NCBI RefSeq assembly: GCF_001598335.1
Contig: NZ_BCYT01000010.1
Span: 1-64,000, forward strand
Length of the DNA stretch: 64,000 nucleotides
Source: Sphingobium abikonense NBRC 16140
GTDB lineage: Bacteria > Pseudomonadota > Alphaproteobacteria > Sphingomonadales > Sphingomonadaceae
Direction: 5' to 3'
The notes below the pieces were generated by a model. It made no database searches, had not been told where the DNA came from, and saw only the letters and a program-made list of their open reading frames with translations. Shown here in pieces: positions 16,818 to 24,850 of this stretch. Positions within the stretch are counted from its first letter, which is position 1. Each line of letters starts with the position of its first letter. The position numbers and the translations under genes are program-made.

Positions 16818-18173
16818 ATGATGAAGCTCGATTTTGACGACTGGAATATTCATGTCGGAACGCCGCACCCTTTTAATGAACGGGTAAAGCCAATCGATAA
16901 TGGGACGGGTCGCCCCGACCCAGCCCGCTATCACGACCGTAATTTCATGCGCGCCGAATGGGATAGGGTTTTCGCCCGCAGCTGGCTGCTCGCCGGACCA
17001 GCGTCCGATATTCCTGAACCCGGCGATTTCTTCACCTTCGACATCGGGCCGGAAAGCTTCATCATCGTGCGTGGCGATGACGGGGCAATCCATGCGCATT
17101 ACAATGTGTGTCCGCATCGCGGCAGCCGTCTTGTGACCAGTGAGTTCGGGTCGCTCAATCGCTTTACCTGTCCCTTTCATTCCTGGAAATTCGATCTTGA
17201 AGGGCACAATATTTCCGTCACCGATGAAGAGACGTTTCGACCTGAAGTTTTGTGTCACGGGCATGACATGACCTCGGTCCGCTGCGAACAGGCCGTCGGC
17301 CTCATCTTCATTTCCATGGACGAGGCGATCGAGCCGCTCGCGCAGTGGCTGGCGCCGATTCTGCCGCAGCTAGAACTATATGACATCGACAAGATGTATG
17401 TCGTCCAGCACCGACGGTCGGACTGGGGGGCCAATTGGAAGGGCGGGGTGGATGCCTTTGCTGAAATCTATCATCTCCACGCCGTGCATCCGCAAACCCA
17501 ATGCCTGATGGATGACCGGACGCAAATCGACCTCTGGCCGGGCGGACTGTCCCGGCAATTTGTCCCATTTGCGCAGCCTGCGGCGCGCTATGCGGATCAG
17601 GAAACGGTCAACCCCGGCATCCAGTCGATGCTCCGCGATGCCGGCATCGATCCGGCGTCCTTTACCGGAACGGCCGCAGAAACGCGCCGTGCCGTGCAGC
17701 AGGCCAAGCGCAGAAGGTCCGACGAACTGGGACTTGGCTACGAACGTTTCAGCGACAGTCAGCTGAGCGATTCCGTCGTCTATTCGCTATTCCCCAACGC
17801 ACAGATTGGTTGCCATCCAGAAGCGATATTCCTGCATCGCTTTCTGCCCCATGCCAGCGATCCCAATCAGTTCACTTATGACACCTGCATCTTGTACCGT
17901 CATGTCGATGCGCCAGGATATAGTGCGCCGGCTTGGATGGGGCTGGGCGAAGACGTTGACCTGAGTGGTGCCACGCGTCCTGACGTCATTCATACCAGGC
18001 TTGGCGAACCGCCCTGTCTGGGTGAAGTGCTTGATCAGGACTCCGAATTGCTGCCGGTGGTTCAAGCCGGATCGCGCTCGCGCGGTTTCAGGGGGCCGCT
18101 ATGGAGCGAGCAGGAGGGGAGGCTGCGGCATTTTCATGCTGAGCTTGATCGCCGGATGGAGCAGTTCGCATGA
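16818..18173 (+). CDS. Rieske non-heme iron oxygenase alpha subunit (copy 1)
   Basis: A 451-residue aromatic-ring-hydroxylating-type oxygenase. The Rieske [2Fe-2S] ligands are C98-x-H100 and C118-x2-H121. The mononuclear iron site has H218 and H223 in the E215-x-Y-H-x4-H pattern, so the residue linking the two metal centres in the trimer is Glu, not the Asp of naphthalene dioxygenase. No beta subunit, ferredoxin or reductase is coded nearby, suggesting an alpha3 enzyme fed by electron carriers coded elsewhere. It is the first gene after operator B and overlaps the next, very similar, gene by 4 bp. Substrate unknown. Confidence 0.92.
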   Translation: MMKLDFDDWNIHVGTPHPFNERVKPIDNGTGRPDPARYHDRNFMRAEWDRVFARSWLLAGPASDIPEPGDFFTFDIGPESFIIVRGDDGAIHAHYNVCPHRGSRLVTSEFGSLNRFTCPFHSWKFDLEGHNISVTDEETFRPEVLCHGHDMTSVRCEQAVGLIFISMDEAIEPLAQWLAPILPQLELYDIDKMYVVQHRRSDWGANWKGGVDAFAEIYHLHAVHPQTQCLMDDRTQIDLWPGGLSRQFVPFAQPAARYADQETVNPGIQSMLRDAGIDPASFTGTAAETRRAVQQAKRRRSDELGLGYERFSDSQLSDSVVYSLFPNAQIGCHPEAIFLHRFLPHASDPNQFTYDTCILYRHVDAPGYSAPAWMGLGEDVDLSGATRPDVIHTRLGEPPCLGEVLDQDSELLPVVQAGSRSRGFRGPLWSEQEGRLRHFHAELDRRMEQFA

Positions 18174-19519
18174 ACTATGATCCGCGCAGTTGGGCCGTGC
18201 ATAAAGGGTCCGACCATCCCTTTGATCAGGCCGCGCCACCGATCGACAATGGCGCGGCGCGCCTCGATCCGTCGCGTTATACCTCACGGGCTATCTTTGC
18301 TCAGGAGTGGGAAAAGCTGTTTGCGCGGACGTGGCTGCTTGCCGCGCCCGCGAGCGATATTCCGGATGCGGGCGATTGGGTGCGGTTCGACATCGGGCCC
18401 GAAAGTTTCATCATAGTGCGGCAGGAGGACGGCTCGGTTGCGGCGCATTACAATGTGTGCCCTCATCGCGGCAGCCGCCTGGTGACTGGAGACATGGGAA
18501 GCCAGGCGAGCTTCACCTGCCCCTTTCACAGCTGGAAATTCGGCTTGGACGGCCGCAATCAGCGCGTGACCGACGAAGAAACATTCCGCCCGGAAGTGCT
18601 GTGTCACGGCACGGATCTGACGTCCGTGCGGGCGGAAGAGGCGGTGGGCCTTGTTTTCATCTGCATGGACGATAATGCGCCACCGCTGGTCGACTATCTG
18701 GCGCCTGTCCTGCCGCTTCTAGAAACCTATCGCATCGATCGCATGCATGTCGTGCAGCATCGCCGGTCCGATTGGGCCGCGAACTGGAAAGGGGGGATTG
18801 ATGCCTTTTATGAAAGCTATCATCTGCACGCAATCCATCCCCAGACCATGGGCGTGATCGACGATCGCACGCATATCGATCTGTATCCCGGCGGTATGTC
18901 GCGGCAGTTCGTGCCGATGGCGCAACCCAATTCGCATTATGGCGATCAAACCGGCATCAATCCGGGCATAGCGGCATTGCTGAAAGACGCGGGTATCGAC
19001 CCTGAAGATTTTGATGGCACGGCGCAGGATAGTCGCGCGGCCGTCGCCCATGCCAAACGAGAAAGGGCGGCACGGATCGGGTTGGATTATTCGCATTTTT
19101 CAGACGCGCAGCTGACCGACAGCACCATCTTTGGCATTTTCCCCAATGCCCAGATTGGTTGCCATCCCGAAGCGGTGTTCCTCCACCGGTTCAAGCCGCA
19201 TGCTGATGATCCAGAACAGTTCACCTATGAAACGACTATATTATATCGACATGTCGATGCCCCGGGCTATGGTGCGCCAGGATGGATGGGTCTGGCGGAC
19301 GATGTCGACGTCACCGGCGCGATCAGGCCCGATATCGTTCACACTGGCTTAGGCGAGCCGCCGGGAATGGGAGAGGTCCTCGATCAGGACTCCGACTTGC
19401 TGCCCATCGTCCAGGCAGGCGCGCGGTCGCGCGGGTTCAAGGGGCCCTTATGGGGCGAGCAGGAGGCCCGATTGCGGCATTTCCATGCGGAAGTCGATCG
19501 CTGGCTTGCGCGGGATTGA
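18170..19519 (+). CDS. Rieske non-heme iron oxygenase alpha subunit (copy 2, tandem paralogue)
   Basis: A 449-residue Rieske oxygenase, a tandem paralogue of the preceding gene with most blocks shared over the whole length (for example DEETFRPEVLCHG, VVQHRRSDW, FPNAQIGCHPEA). Rieske ligands are C97, H99, C117 and H120; iron ligands H218 and H223 follow bridging E215. It overlaps the first copy by 4 bp and ends before a bidirectional hairpin. The pair may form a mixed trimer or work on successive intermediates; the sequence cannot tell which. Confidence 0.92.
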   Translation: MNYDPRSWAVHKGSDHPFDQAAPPIDNGAARLDPSRYTSRAIFAQEWEKLFARTWLLAAPASDIPDAGDWVRFDIGPESFIIVRQEDGSVAAHYNVCPHRGSRLVTGDMGSQASFTCPFHSWKFGLDGRNQRVTDEETFRPEVLCHGTDLTSVRAEEAVGLVFICMDDNAPPLVDYLAPVLPLLETYRIDRMHVVQHRRSDWAANWKGGIDAFYESYHLHAIHPQTMGVIDDRTHIDLYPGGMSRQFVPMAQPNSHYGDQTGINPGIAALLKDAGIDPEDFDGTAQDSRAAVAHAKRERAARIGLDYSHFSDAQLTDSTIFGIFPNAQIGCHPEAVFLHRFKPHADDPEQFTYETTILYRHVDAPGYGAPGWMGLADDVDVTGAIRPDIVHTGLGEPPGMGEVLDQDSDLLPIVQAGARSRGFKGPLWGEQEARLRHFHAEVDRWLARD

Positions 19520-19555
19520 GATGATAGGGGCGGACGCAAGTCCGCCCCGTCTCAA
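19516..19555. terminator. Bidirectional hairpin between convergent operons
   Basis: A perfect 9-bp stem (GGGGCGGAC at 19527-19535 with 19540-19548) is capped by a GCAA tetraloop of the stable GNRA type. It is extended by a second complementary pair, TTGAG (19516-19520) and CTCAA (19551-19555). It lies between the stop of Rieske copy 2 (19519) and that of the minus-strand SDR (19561), so it probably ends transcription from both sides. Confidence 0.75.
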
Positions 19556-19560
19556 TAGTG

Positions 19561-20319
19561 TCAGAACGGCCTGATCGTCACGCCATTGTCGATCACTAAT
19601 TCCGCTCCGGTGATGAAACGCGATTCATCCGACGCCAAAAACAGGACCAGGGCACCGACATCCTTGGGGTGGCCTGGCGTGCCGGGGGGCAGGACGCCGT
19701 CAGGGATCTCCTTGGGTTGATCGACGCGGCCCTCGGCTGTCTGGACCATCGGCGTTTCGATCGCGCCGGGATGCACCGAATTGCAGCGGATTTTATATCC
19801 CTTCTCTTGGCACATGACCGCGATGGACTTGGTCATGGACCGCACTGCGCCCTTGGCGGCGGAATAGGCGAAGAAAATGGGATAACCCAGCAAGGCGCCG
19901 GTCGAACTCATGTTGATGATCGACCCGCCATCGCCCTTGTTCATCAGCGGAATGGCATATTTGCAGCCCAGGAAAACGCCATCGGTCATGATGGCATTGA
20001 CCCAGCGAAATTGGTCTAGTGACGTGTCTTCGACGTCAGCGCTCAGTACGACGCCGGCATTGTTCACCAGGATGTCAAGCCGCCCCAGTGTCTCCTCGAT
20101 ACGGTTCATAATCCCGATCCACTGAGATTCGTCCGCCACATCCAGCGCCATCGCGACCGCGCCGTTGCCAATATGATCCGCGACGGCCTGCGCTGCTTCC
20201 AGTCGCACATCAGTCACGACAACGGTTGCGCCTTCGCGTGCGAGTGCTTCGCAATCGGCAGCGCCCAGTCCCGATCCACCGCCCGTAACCAACGCGACTT
20301 TGCCTTCGACCCGACCCAT
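19561..20319 (-). CDS. Short-chain dehydrogenase/reductase (SDR)
   Basis: A 252-residue classical SDR with TGGGSGLG as cofactor motif, NNAGV, NMSS and the catalytic YSAAK. The end reads AELVIDNGVTIRPF. ATG 20319 follows AGGAGAAGA and begins right before the first beta strand; the frame is open farther upstream but without a good start. It lies 47 bp downstream of another SDR on the same strand and is probably co-transcribed with it from the region of operator C. Candidate substrates are diols or alcohols made by the Rieske enzymes. Confidence 0.9.
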   Translation of the reverse strand: MGRVEGKVALVTGGGSGLGAADCEALAREGATVVVTDVRLEAAQAVADHIGNGAVAMALDVADESQWIGIMNRIEETLGRLDILVNNAGVVLSADVEDTSLDQFRWVNAIMTDGVFLGCKYAIPLMNKGDGGSIINMSSTGALLGYPIFFAYSAAKGAVRSMTKSIAVMCQEKGYKIRCNSVHPGAIETPMVQTAEGRVDQPKEIPDGVLPPGTPGHPKDVGALVLFLASDESRFITGAELVIDNGVTIRPF

Positions 20320-20366
20320 CTTCTTCTCCTGGCTGATGTTATTTTCTGTCGATGTGGCGCCGCCAA

Positions 20367-21287
20367 TCAGGCCGCACCGTCTTCCCTGAAATAATCGGGC
20401 ATGCCCGCCGGCCAGATCACGCCCCATTGGGCCTGCCCGCCGTCGATGATGAGCAGGTCGCCATTGATGAACCGCGCGGCTGGTGATGACAGATAAGCGA
20501 TGGCTTCGGCCACGTCCCACGCATTGCCGCGCATTTTCATCGGATTGGCCTTGTGAAAGCGCGCTAGGGCTTCTTCAGGATACATGCGGAACCCCTCGGT
20601 TTCGATCACCCCCGGGCCAATGCAGTTGATGCGTATGTTCCATTGCGCCCATTCGGTGGCCAATGTCTTGGACAGGTAGATGACCCCTGCGCGTGCCGCG
20701 CACGTATGGGCCGCCTGGGGCATGCCGCGTTCGACATTGGCAACGATATTCACGATGTTTCCGGGCTTCCCTTCGGCCCGCCAACGCTTGGCCGCTTCCT
20801 GCATCATCCACCATGTGCCGTTGAGATTGGTGTCGATGACGGCGAGCCAGCCCTTGCGGGAAAAGTCGATGGCATCCTGCGGGAACTGGCCGCCGGCATT
20901 GTTGACGATGGTATCAATGCCGCCGAAATGGTCATGCACCTTCCCGATCAGCGCTTCGACGGCTTCGGGGTCGCGAATGTTGGTCGGAACAGCCAATATG
21001 GTCTGTCCAGTCGACTCGCGGATGAAATCTACGCAAGTCTGTAGCTTCTCCGCGTCGCGGCCGCAGATCGCCACCTGGGCGCCCAGCCTGGCGGCCAGAT
21101 AGGCCGCGGCCTTCCCCATGCCGCTGCCTGCGCCTGTGATCAGGATTGTCTGACCCGCCAGCAGATCATCCCGATATATGGTTGATTGAGCGGTCAGCGC
21201 ATTTTCGTCCAATCCCCGCGCCGGGCGATCAGGCCCGTCATCTTCTGGGCGGAATATCTTTGGGGTAAAGGTCTTGGAGCTGTCCAA
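20367..21287 (-). CDS. SDR of the 2,4-dienoyl-CoA reductase-like group, atypical active site
   Basis: A 306-residue SDR with a ~45-residue N-terminal extension. The cofactor motif is TGAGSGMG and NNAGG follows. The C-terminal part (LATEW..WNIRINCIGPG.IETEGF) resembles 2,4-dienoyl-CoA reductases. The usual active-site lysine of that group (SAKAGV) is replaced by Arg199 in CAARAGV, and the classical Y-x3-K tyrosine position is histidine. TTG 21287 is preferred because CAAGGA lies 7 bp upstream and it leaves about 90 bp for a promoter after operator C. A GTG at 21344 would add 19 residues but lacks a ribosome binding site. Confidence 0.85.
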   Translation of the reverse strand: MDSSKTFTPKIFRPEDDGPDRPARGLDENALTAQSTIYRDDLLAGQTILITGAGSGMGKAAAYLAARLGAQVAICGRDAEKLQTCVDFIRESTGQTILAVPTNIRDPEAVEALIGKVHDHFGGIDTIVNNAGGQFPQDAIDFSRKGWLAVIDTNLNGTWWMMQEAAKRWRAEGKPGNIVNIVANVERGMPQAAHTCAARAGVIYLSKTLATEWAQWNIRINCIGPGVIETEGFRMYPEEALARFHKANPMKMRGNAWDVAEAIAYLSSPAARFINGDLLIIDGGQAQWGVIWPAGMPDYFREDGAA

Positions 21288-21375
21288 CTGTTTGTCCTTG
21301 CAAAATTGGGCGCGGGGTGCGGCGAACGCGTCGCGCCTCGACACTGCAAGAAGTTAGTCGCATAAACTCAAAAAG

Positions 21376-21389
21376 ACAAACAAGATTGT
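21376..21389. promoter_or_regulatory. Island operator site C (ACAAACA|AGATTGT)
   Basis: A one-mismatch copy of the island core, with AAAAAG on the left and TTTTT on the right. It starts directly after the TetR-2 stop codon (21392-21394, minus strand) and about 90 bp upstream of the preferred SDR start at 21287. It would control the two-SDR unit on the minus strand. It is weaker than A, B, D, G and H. Confidence 0.5.
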
Positions 21390-21391
21390 TT

Positions 21392-22066
21392 TTAGTCTCT
21401 GACTGCAACCGCCTTGACCGTTTTGGGCATGATCGTGCGGATTTGGTTTTCCAGATAGGTCAGCATTGTCGGCACCTTCTTCTGGTCCATCGCGCCAGTC
21501 TGCACGGCAATCGCCATGCCCTCCAGGATGGTTTGGGACAGGCTCATGGCCAGGTCGAACTCGATTGGCGCCTCACGCCATTCGGGGAAAAGGGCATCGG
21601 CCTGCGCGTTGAACCGCTCGCGAAATTCCTCCTGCAAAGGCAACAGGATATCGGCCAGTTCCTTGTCCGTGCGAGCCGCCACGGCTAGTTCATGGAACGC
21701 GATGAATCCAGGCTTCTGGACCTGCGCCCAATAGGTTTCCACCAGTGTATCGACATCATGCTCTTCAGGACGTTCGGCCGCTCGACGAAAAGCACGCAGG
21801 CGCTTTTCGTGCAATTCGGTGATCGTGGCCTTTATGAGTGCGGCTCCATTTTCGAAATGATGCATCATGGCACCACGAGACAGGCCGGCTTCCTTGGCGA
21901 CGCGGGGCGTCGTGGTATTGGCGTAGCCATATTTGACGATGCATCGCACCGTCGCGTCCAGTAATCGGGCACGAGTCTGCGCTGCCTTTGCGGCTTGCAG
22001 CGTGTTCCCGTTTCTGACGGCACTGGTTTTTGCGGCTCCGGTTGATCGGGTGCGGGATAGCGCCAT
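21392..22066 (-). CDS. TetR-family transcriptional regulator (TetR-2), candidate island regulator
   Basis: A 224-residue TetR repressor. The helix-turn-helix occupies about residues 50-71, with recognition helix LSRGAMMHHF at 62-71. The ligand domain contains a QKPGFIAFHELAVAARTD block shared with TetR-3 (33478-34155); the two are clear paralogues. ATG 22066 is chosen by alignment with TetR-3. The frame stays open to 22222, but that would put the start inside operator D. The gene diverges from the acyl-CoA synthetase across that operator, the usual arrangement for a TetR gene controlling itself and a catabolic operon. Confidence 0.88.
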   Translation of the reverse strand: MALSRTRSTGAAKTSAVRNGNTLQAAKAAQTRARLLDATVRCIVKYGYANTTTPRVAKEAGLSRGAMMHHFENGAALIKATITELHEKRLRAFRRAAERPEEHDVDTLVETYWAQVQKPGFIAFHELAVAARTDKELADILLPLQEEFRERFNAQADALFPEWREAPIEFDLAMSLSQTILEGMAIAVQTGAMDQKKVPTMLTYLENQIRTIMPKTVKAVAVRD

Positions 22067-22214
22067 GAGCTTTGCCTGATTACGTCCTGTTCTTTGCCAG
22101 ATCGTGATTCGCTTACGCCCATGAAGCCGTGCGAAGCAAGCGGCCGATTGAAATGCGCCAGTCGATGCGTCGGCATGATGGACTTGGAGACGCATTTCCA
22201 TACGCTTAAAACAT

Positions 22215-22228
22215 ACATGCATGATTGT
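22215..22228. promoter_or_regulatory. Island operator site D (ACATGCA|TGATTGT)
   Basis: An exact match to nCAnnCA|TGAyTGT, flanked by TTAAAAC on the left and ATTTTAT on the right. It sits in the 244-bp region between divergent TetR-2 (start 22066) and the acyl-CoA synthetase (start 22311), 82 bp before the latter. Its place beside a TetR gene is the best clue to which protein reads the element. Apart from this site I see nothing else distinctive in the intergenic stretch. Confidence 0.65.
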
Positions 22229-22310
22229 ATTTTATCACACGCTTGCTAAGCTGCGCTTCAAAGGGGCCTGTGATCGAAACAGCGCCGGTCAAGATTGAGG
22301 AGAGCGATGC

Positions 22311-23945
22311 ATGGTTGACGGGCCAATCCTGACGATGGGCGCCATGATCAAGGCTTCGGCGGCGAATTATGCCGACCGGGACGCCATCGTCTTCCCCGAC
22401 GACCGGCTGACCTATGCGGAGTTGGACCACAAAGCCATGCAATGGGCCAAGGCATTGGTCGCGCTTGGGGTACAGCCCGGCGCCCATGTCGGTATTTTGC
22501 TTCCAACCTGCATTGATTTCATCACGGCCTTTTACGGGATCGTCATGGCTGGCGCTGTGGCGGTGCCGATTAACGCGCGGTATCAGGCGTCGGAACTGGG
22601 CTATGTCGCCGCCAATGCCGATCTGGTCGCCATCATCACAATCGGCAAGGTGGCCGACGGTCTGGATTTCAGTGCGCGGCTGAATGCGGCGCTGCCGTCT
22701 CTTGCTGCCGCGGCTGATCCGCGCAATTTGGCGCTGCCGGAAGCGCCGTGCCTGCGAAGCGTGATTTGTCTCGATGAAAAATGCGCGCCCAGCCTGTTGC
22801 GCGCTGAAGACGCATTGACGGCCGGAGCAGACATTCCCGACACGCAGGTGCAGCAGCGTATCGATGACGTTGCCCCAGCCGACATCGCGATGATCCTGTA
22901 TACTTCGGGGACCACGGCCAACCCCAAGGGGGCGATGATAAGCCATCGGGCTCAGGTGGCCAACAGCCGCAATCTTGGCCGTCGCTATGAATGCGGCGCT
23001 GACGATAGGGTCTGGTCACCGCTGCCGATTTTTCATATCGCGGGCATTCTGCCCATGACGATGATCCTGGATCTGGGCGGCGCCTATATGACGATACCGC
23101 GGTTCGATCCTGCCGTGGGCCTGCAAATGCTGGGTCGGGAACGGGCAACCATTGCCTATCCCAGCTTCGTCACGATCATGCAGGACCTGATCACCCATCC
23201 GAGTTTTGAGGAAACCGATCTGTCTCATTTGAGGGTCATGAACTCCAATTTCGCGGTTCAACCTGAATGGATCAAACATGCTGTTGCCGCGGCGATGCCG
23301 CACACTATTCAGGTCGGAACATACGGCCTGACAGAGGCGGCCGGCACCGTGTCGACCAGCCGGCTGTCGGATAGTTATGCGGTGAGGACCGGGCGTTGCG
23401 GCGTGCCGCTCGACGAATGGCAGGTCCGCATTGTTGATCCCGAGACGCAGGAGGATTGCCCCGCCGGAAAGCAGGGTGAAATTGTGCTTGGCGGTCCGAA
23501 TATCCTCATTGGCTATTATAATGCGCCAGAAAAGACGTCCGAAGCGATCCGCGATGGATGGTTCTACACTGGTGACATTGGATCGATCGACGAGGACGGC
23601 AATGTGATGTTCCACGGCCGTACGAAGGATATGCTCAAGGTTGGTGGCGAAAATGTCGCCGCTGCTGAAATCGAAGCGATGCTGCAAACCCATGGCGCGG
23701 TCAAGCTGGCGCAGATCATCAGCCTGCCCGATGATCGGTATTCCGAAGTGCCTGCGGCCTTTGTGGAACTGGTCGAGGGAGAAGCGGCAAGCGAGGCGGA
23801 ACTCATAGAGCATTGCCGGGGCCGTATCGCCAGCTTCAAGATCCCGCGCCACGTCCGCTTCGTGTCGCAATGGCCAATGTCGACATCCAAGATACAGAAA
23901 TTCCGGCTGCGCGAGCAGCTGATCGCCGAGCTGCAATCCGTGTGA
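22311..23945 (+). CDS. Acyl-CoA synthetase (AMP-forming, class I adenylate-forming)
   Basis: A 544-residue acid:CoA ligase that activates a carboxylic acid with ATP and CoA. It shows the phosphate-binding loop YTSGTTANPKGA at 197-208, the YGLTEAAG adenine motif, GWFYTGD, RTKDMLKVGGEN and the C-terminal catalytic lysine region MSTSKIQKF. ATG 22311 follows GAGGAGA. The frame is monocistronic, with operator D upstream and operator E downstream. It is likely the CoA-activation step of the island; chain or ring type of the acid cannot be told. Confidence 0.93.
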   Translation: MVDGPILTMGAMIKASAANYADRDAIVFPDDRLTYAELDHKAMQWAKALVALGVQPGAHVGILLPTCIDFITAFYGIVMAGAVAVPINARYQASELGYVAANADLVAIITIGKVADGLDFSARLNAALPSLAAAADPRNLALPEAPCLRSVICLDEKCAPSLLRAEDALTAGADIPDTQVQQRIDDVAPADIAMILYTSGTTANPKGAMISHRAQVANSRNLGRRYECGADDRVWSPLPIFHIAGILPMTMILDLGGAYMTIPRFDPAVGLQMLGRERATIAYPSFVTIMQDLITHPSFEETDLSHLRVMNSNFAVQPEWIKHAVAAAMPHTIQVGTYGLTEAAGTVSTSRLSDSYAVRTGRCGVPLDEWQVRIVDPETQEDCPAGKQGEIVLGGPNILIGYYNAPEKTSEAIRDGWFYTGDIGSIDEDGNVMFHGRTKDMLKVGGENVAAAEIEAMLQTHGAVKLAQIISLPDDRYSEVPAAFVELVEGEAASEAELIEHCRGRIASFKIPRHVRFVSQWPMSTSKIQKFRLREQLIAELQSV

Positions 23946-23967
23946 CCCGGTCGCAGACACAAAAAAG

Positions 23968-23981
23968 ACAGTCACGACTGC
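23968..23981. promoter_or_regulatory. Island operator site E (ACAGTCA|CGACTGC)
   Basis: A two-mismatch copy of the island core. The left half AAAAAAGACAGTCA is perfect and the right half CGACTGC runs into six T. It lies in the 143-bp gap between the acyl-CoA synthetase and the SDR at 24089 that heads a six-gene operon, 107 bp upstream of its start. Confidence 0.55.
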
Positions 23982-24088
23982 TTTTTTCTTGCAAGAAGAC
24001 GGGGTCATTGTCTAACAAGTTTTCACGGGAAAAGGCATGACTGGCGCGGATAGACAAGCGGCAGTCGCAGGACGAGGATAGGTGAAAA

Positions 24089-24850
24089 ATGGATCTGGGG
24101 CTGTCAGGCAGGAAGGCCATCCTTGTCGGTGCCGCGCGCGGGATCGGCTATTCCGTCGCTGAGGTTCTCGCGCGAGAAGGATGCGATATTGCACTGACCG
24201 CCCGCAGTGAGGACAGCGTCAAGGACGCGGTCGCCGAACTGTCGAAATATGGGACGAAGGTGATTGGCAAGCCGGTCAACGTGAAGCAGCCGGATCAATA
24301 TAAAGACTGGATCGATTGGGCGATCGAAGAGCTGGATGGTGTCGACATCCTTGTTCCCTTCCTATCCGCCGGCGGCGGCATGGGTAGCGAAAAATATTGG
24401 CATAATGCCTTTGAAACCGATGTGATGGGGCCGGTTCGTGCCGTGGAAGCGGTGCTGGAAACCATGACCCAGCAGCAGCGCGGGTCGATTGTCCTGATCG
24501 GCACGACATCGGTGGTCGAAGCCATGGGCGGACCTCAACCTTATAATGCGATGAAGGCCAGCCTGATCACATGGGGCAAGCAACTCGCTCTCTGGCACGG
24601 CAAAAATGGCATTCGCGTCAATATCGTGTCGCCCGGCCCCATCGAATTCGAAGGCGGCAATTGGGACATGATCAAGGGCACGATGGAAAAATTCTACCAG
24701 TCGCAGCTGCGTCAGCATCCGATGGGGCGGCTTGGCAAGCCGGAGGAAGTCGCCAAAGCGATCGCCTTTCTGGCGAGCGACGCGGCGAGCTGGTGCAACG
24801 GATCTCACCTGGTCGTCGATGGCGGCTTTACGAACCGGACGCAATTCTGA
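24089..24850 (+). CDS. Short-chain dehydrogenase/reductase (SDR)
   Basis: A 253-residue SDR with a slightly unusual cofactor loop (VGAARGIG), SAGGG in place of NNAG, and catalytic YNAMK. The C-terminal HLVVDGGFTNRTQF is typical. It is the first gene of an operon with a Rieske oxygenase, E1 alpha, E1 beta, E2 and acyl-CoA dehydrogenase, downstream of operator E, and its stop overlaps the Rieske start (ATGA). It probably dehydrogenates the product of the adjacent oxygenase. Confidence 0.9.
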   Translation: MDLGLSGRKAILVGAARGIGYSVAEVLAREGCDIALTARSEDSVKDAVAELSKYGTKVIGKPVNVKQPDQYKDWIDWAIEELDGVDILVPFLSAGGGMGSEKYWHNAFETDVMGPVRAVEAVLETMTQQQRGSIVLIGTTSVVEAMGGPQPYNAMKASLITWGKQLALWHGKNGIRVNIVSPGPIEFEGGNWDMIKGTMEKFYQSQLRQHPMGRLGKPEEVAKAIAFLASDAASWCNGSHLVVDGGFTNRTQF

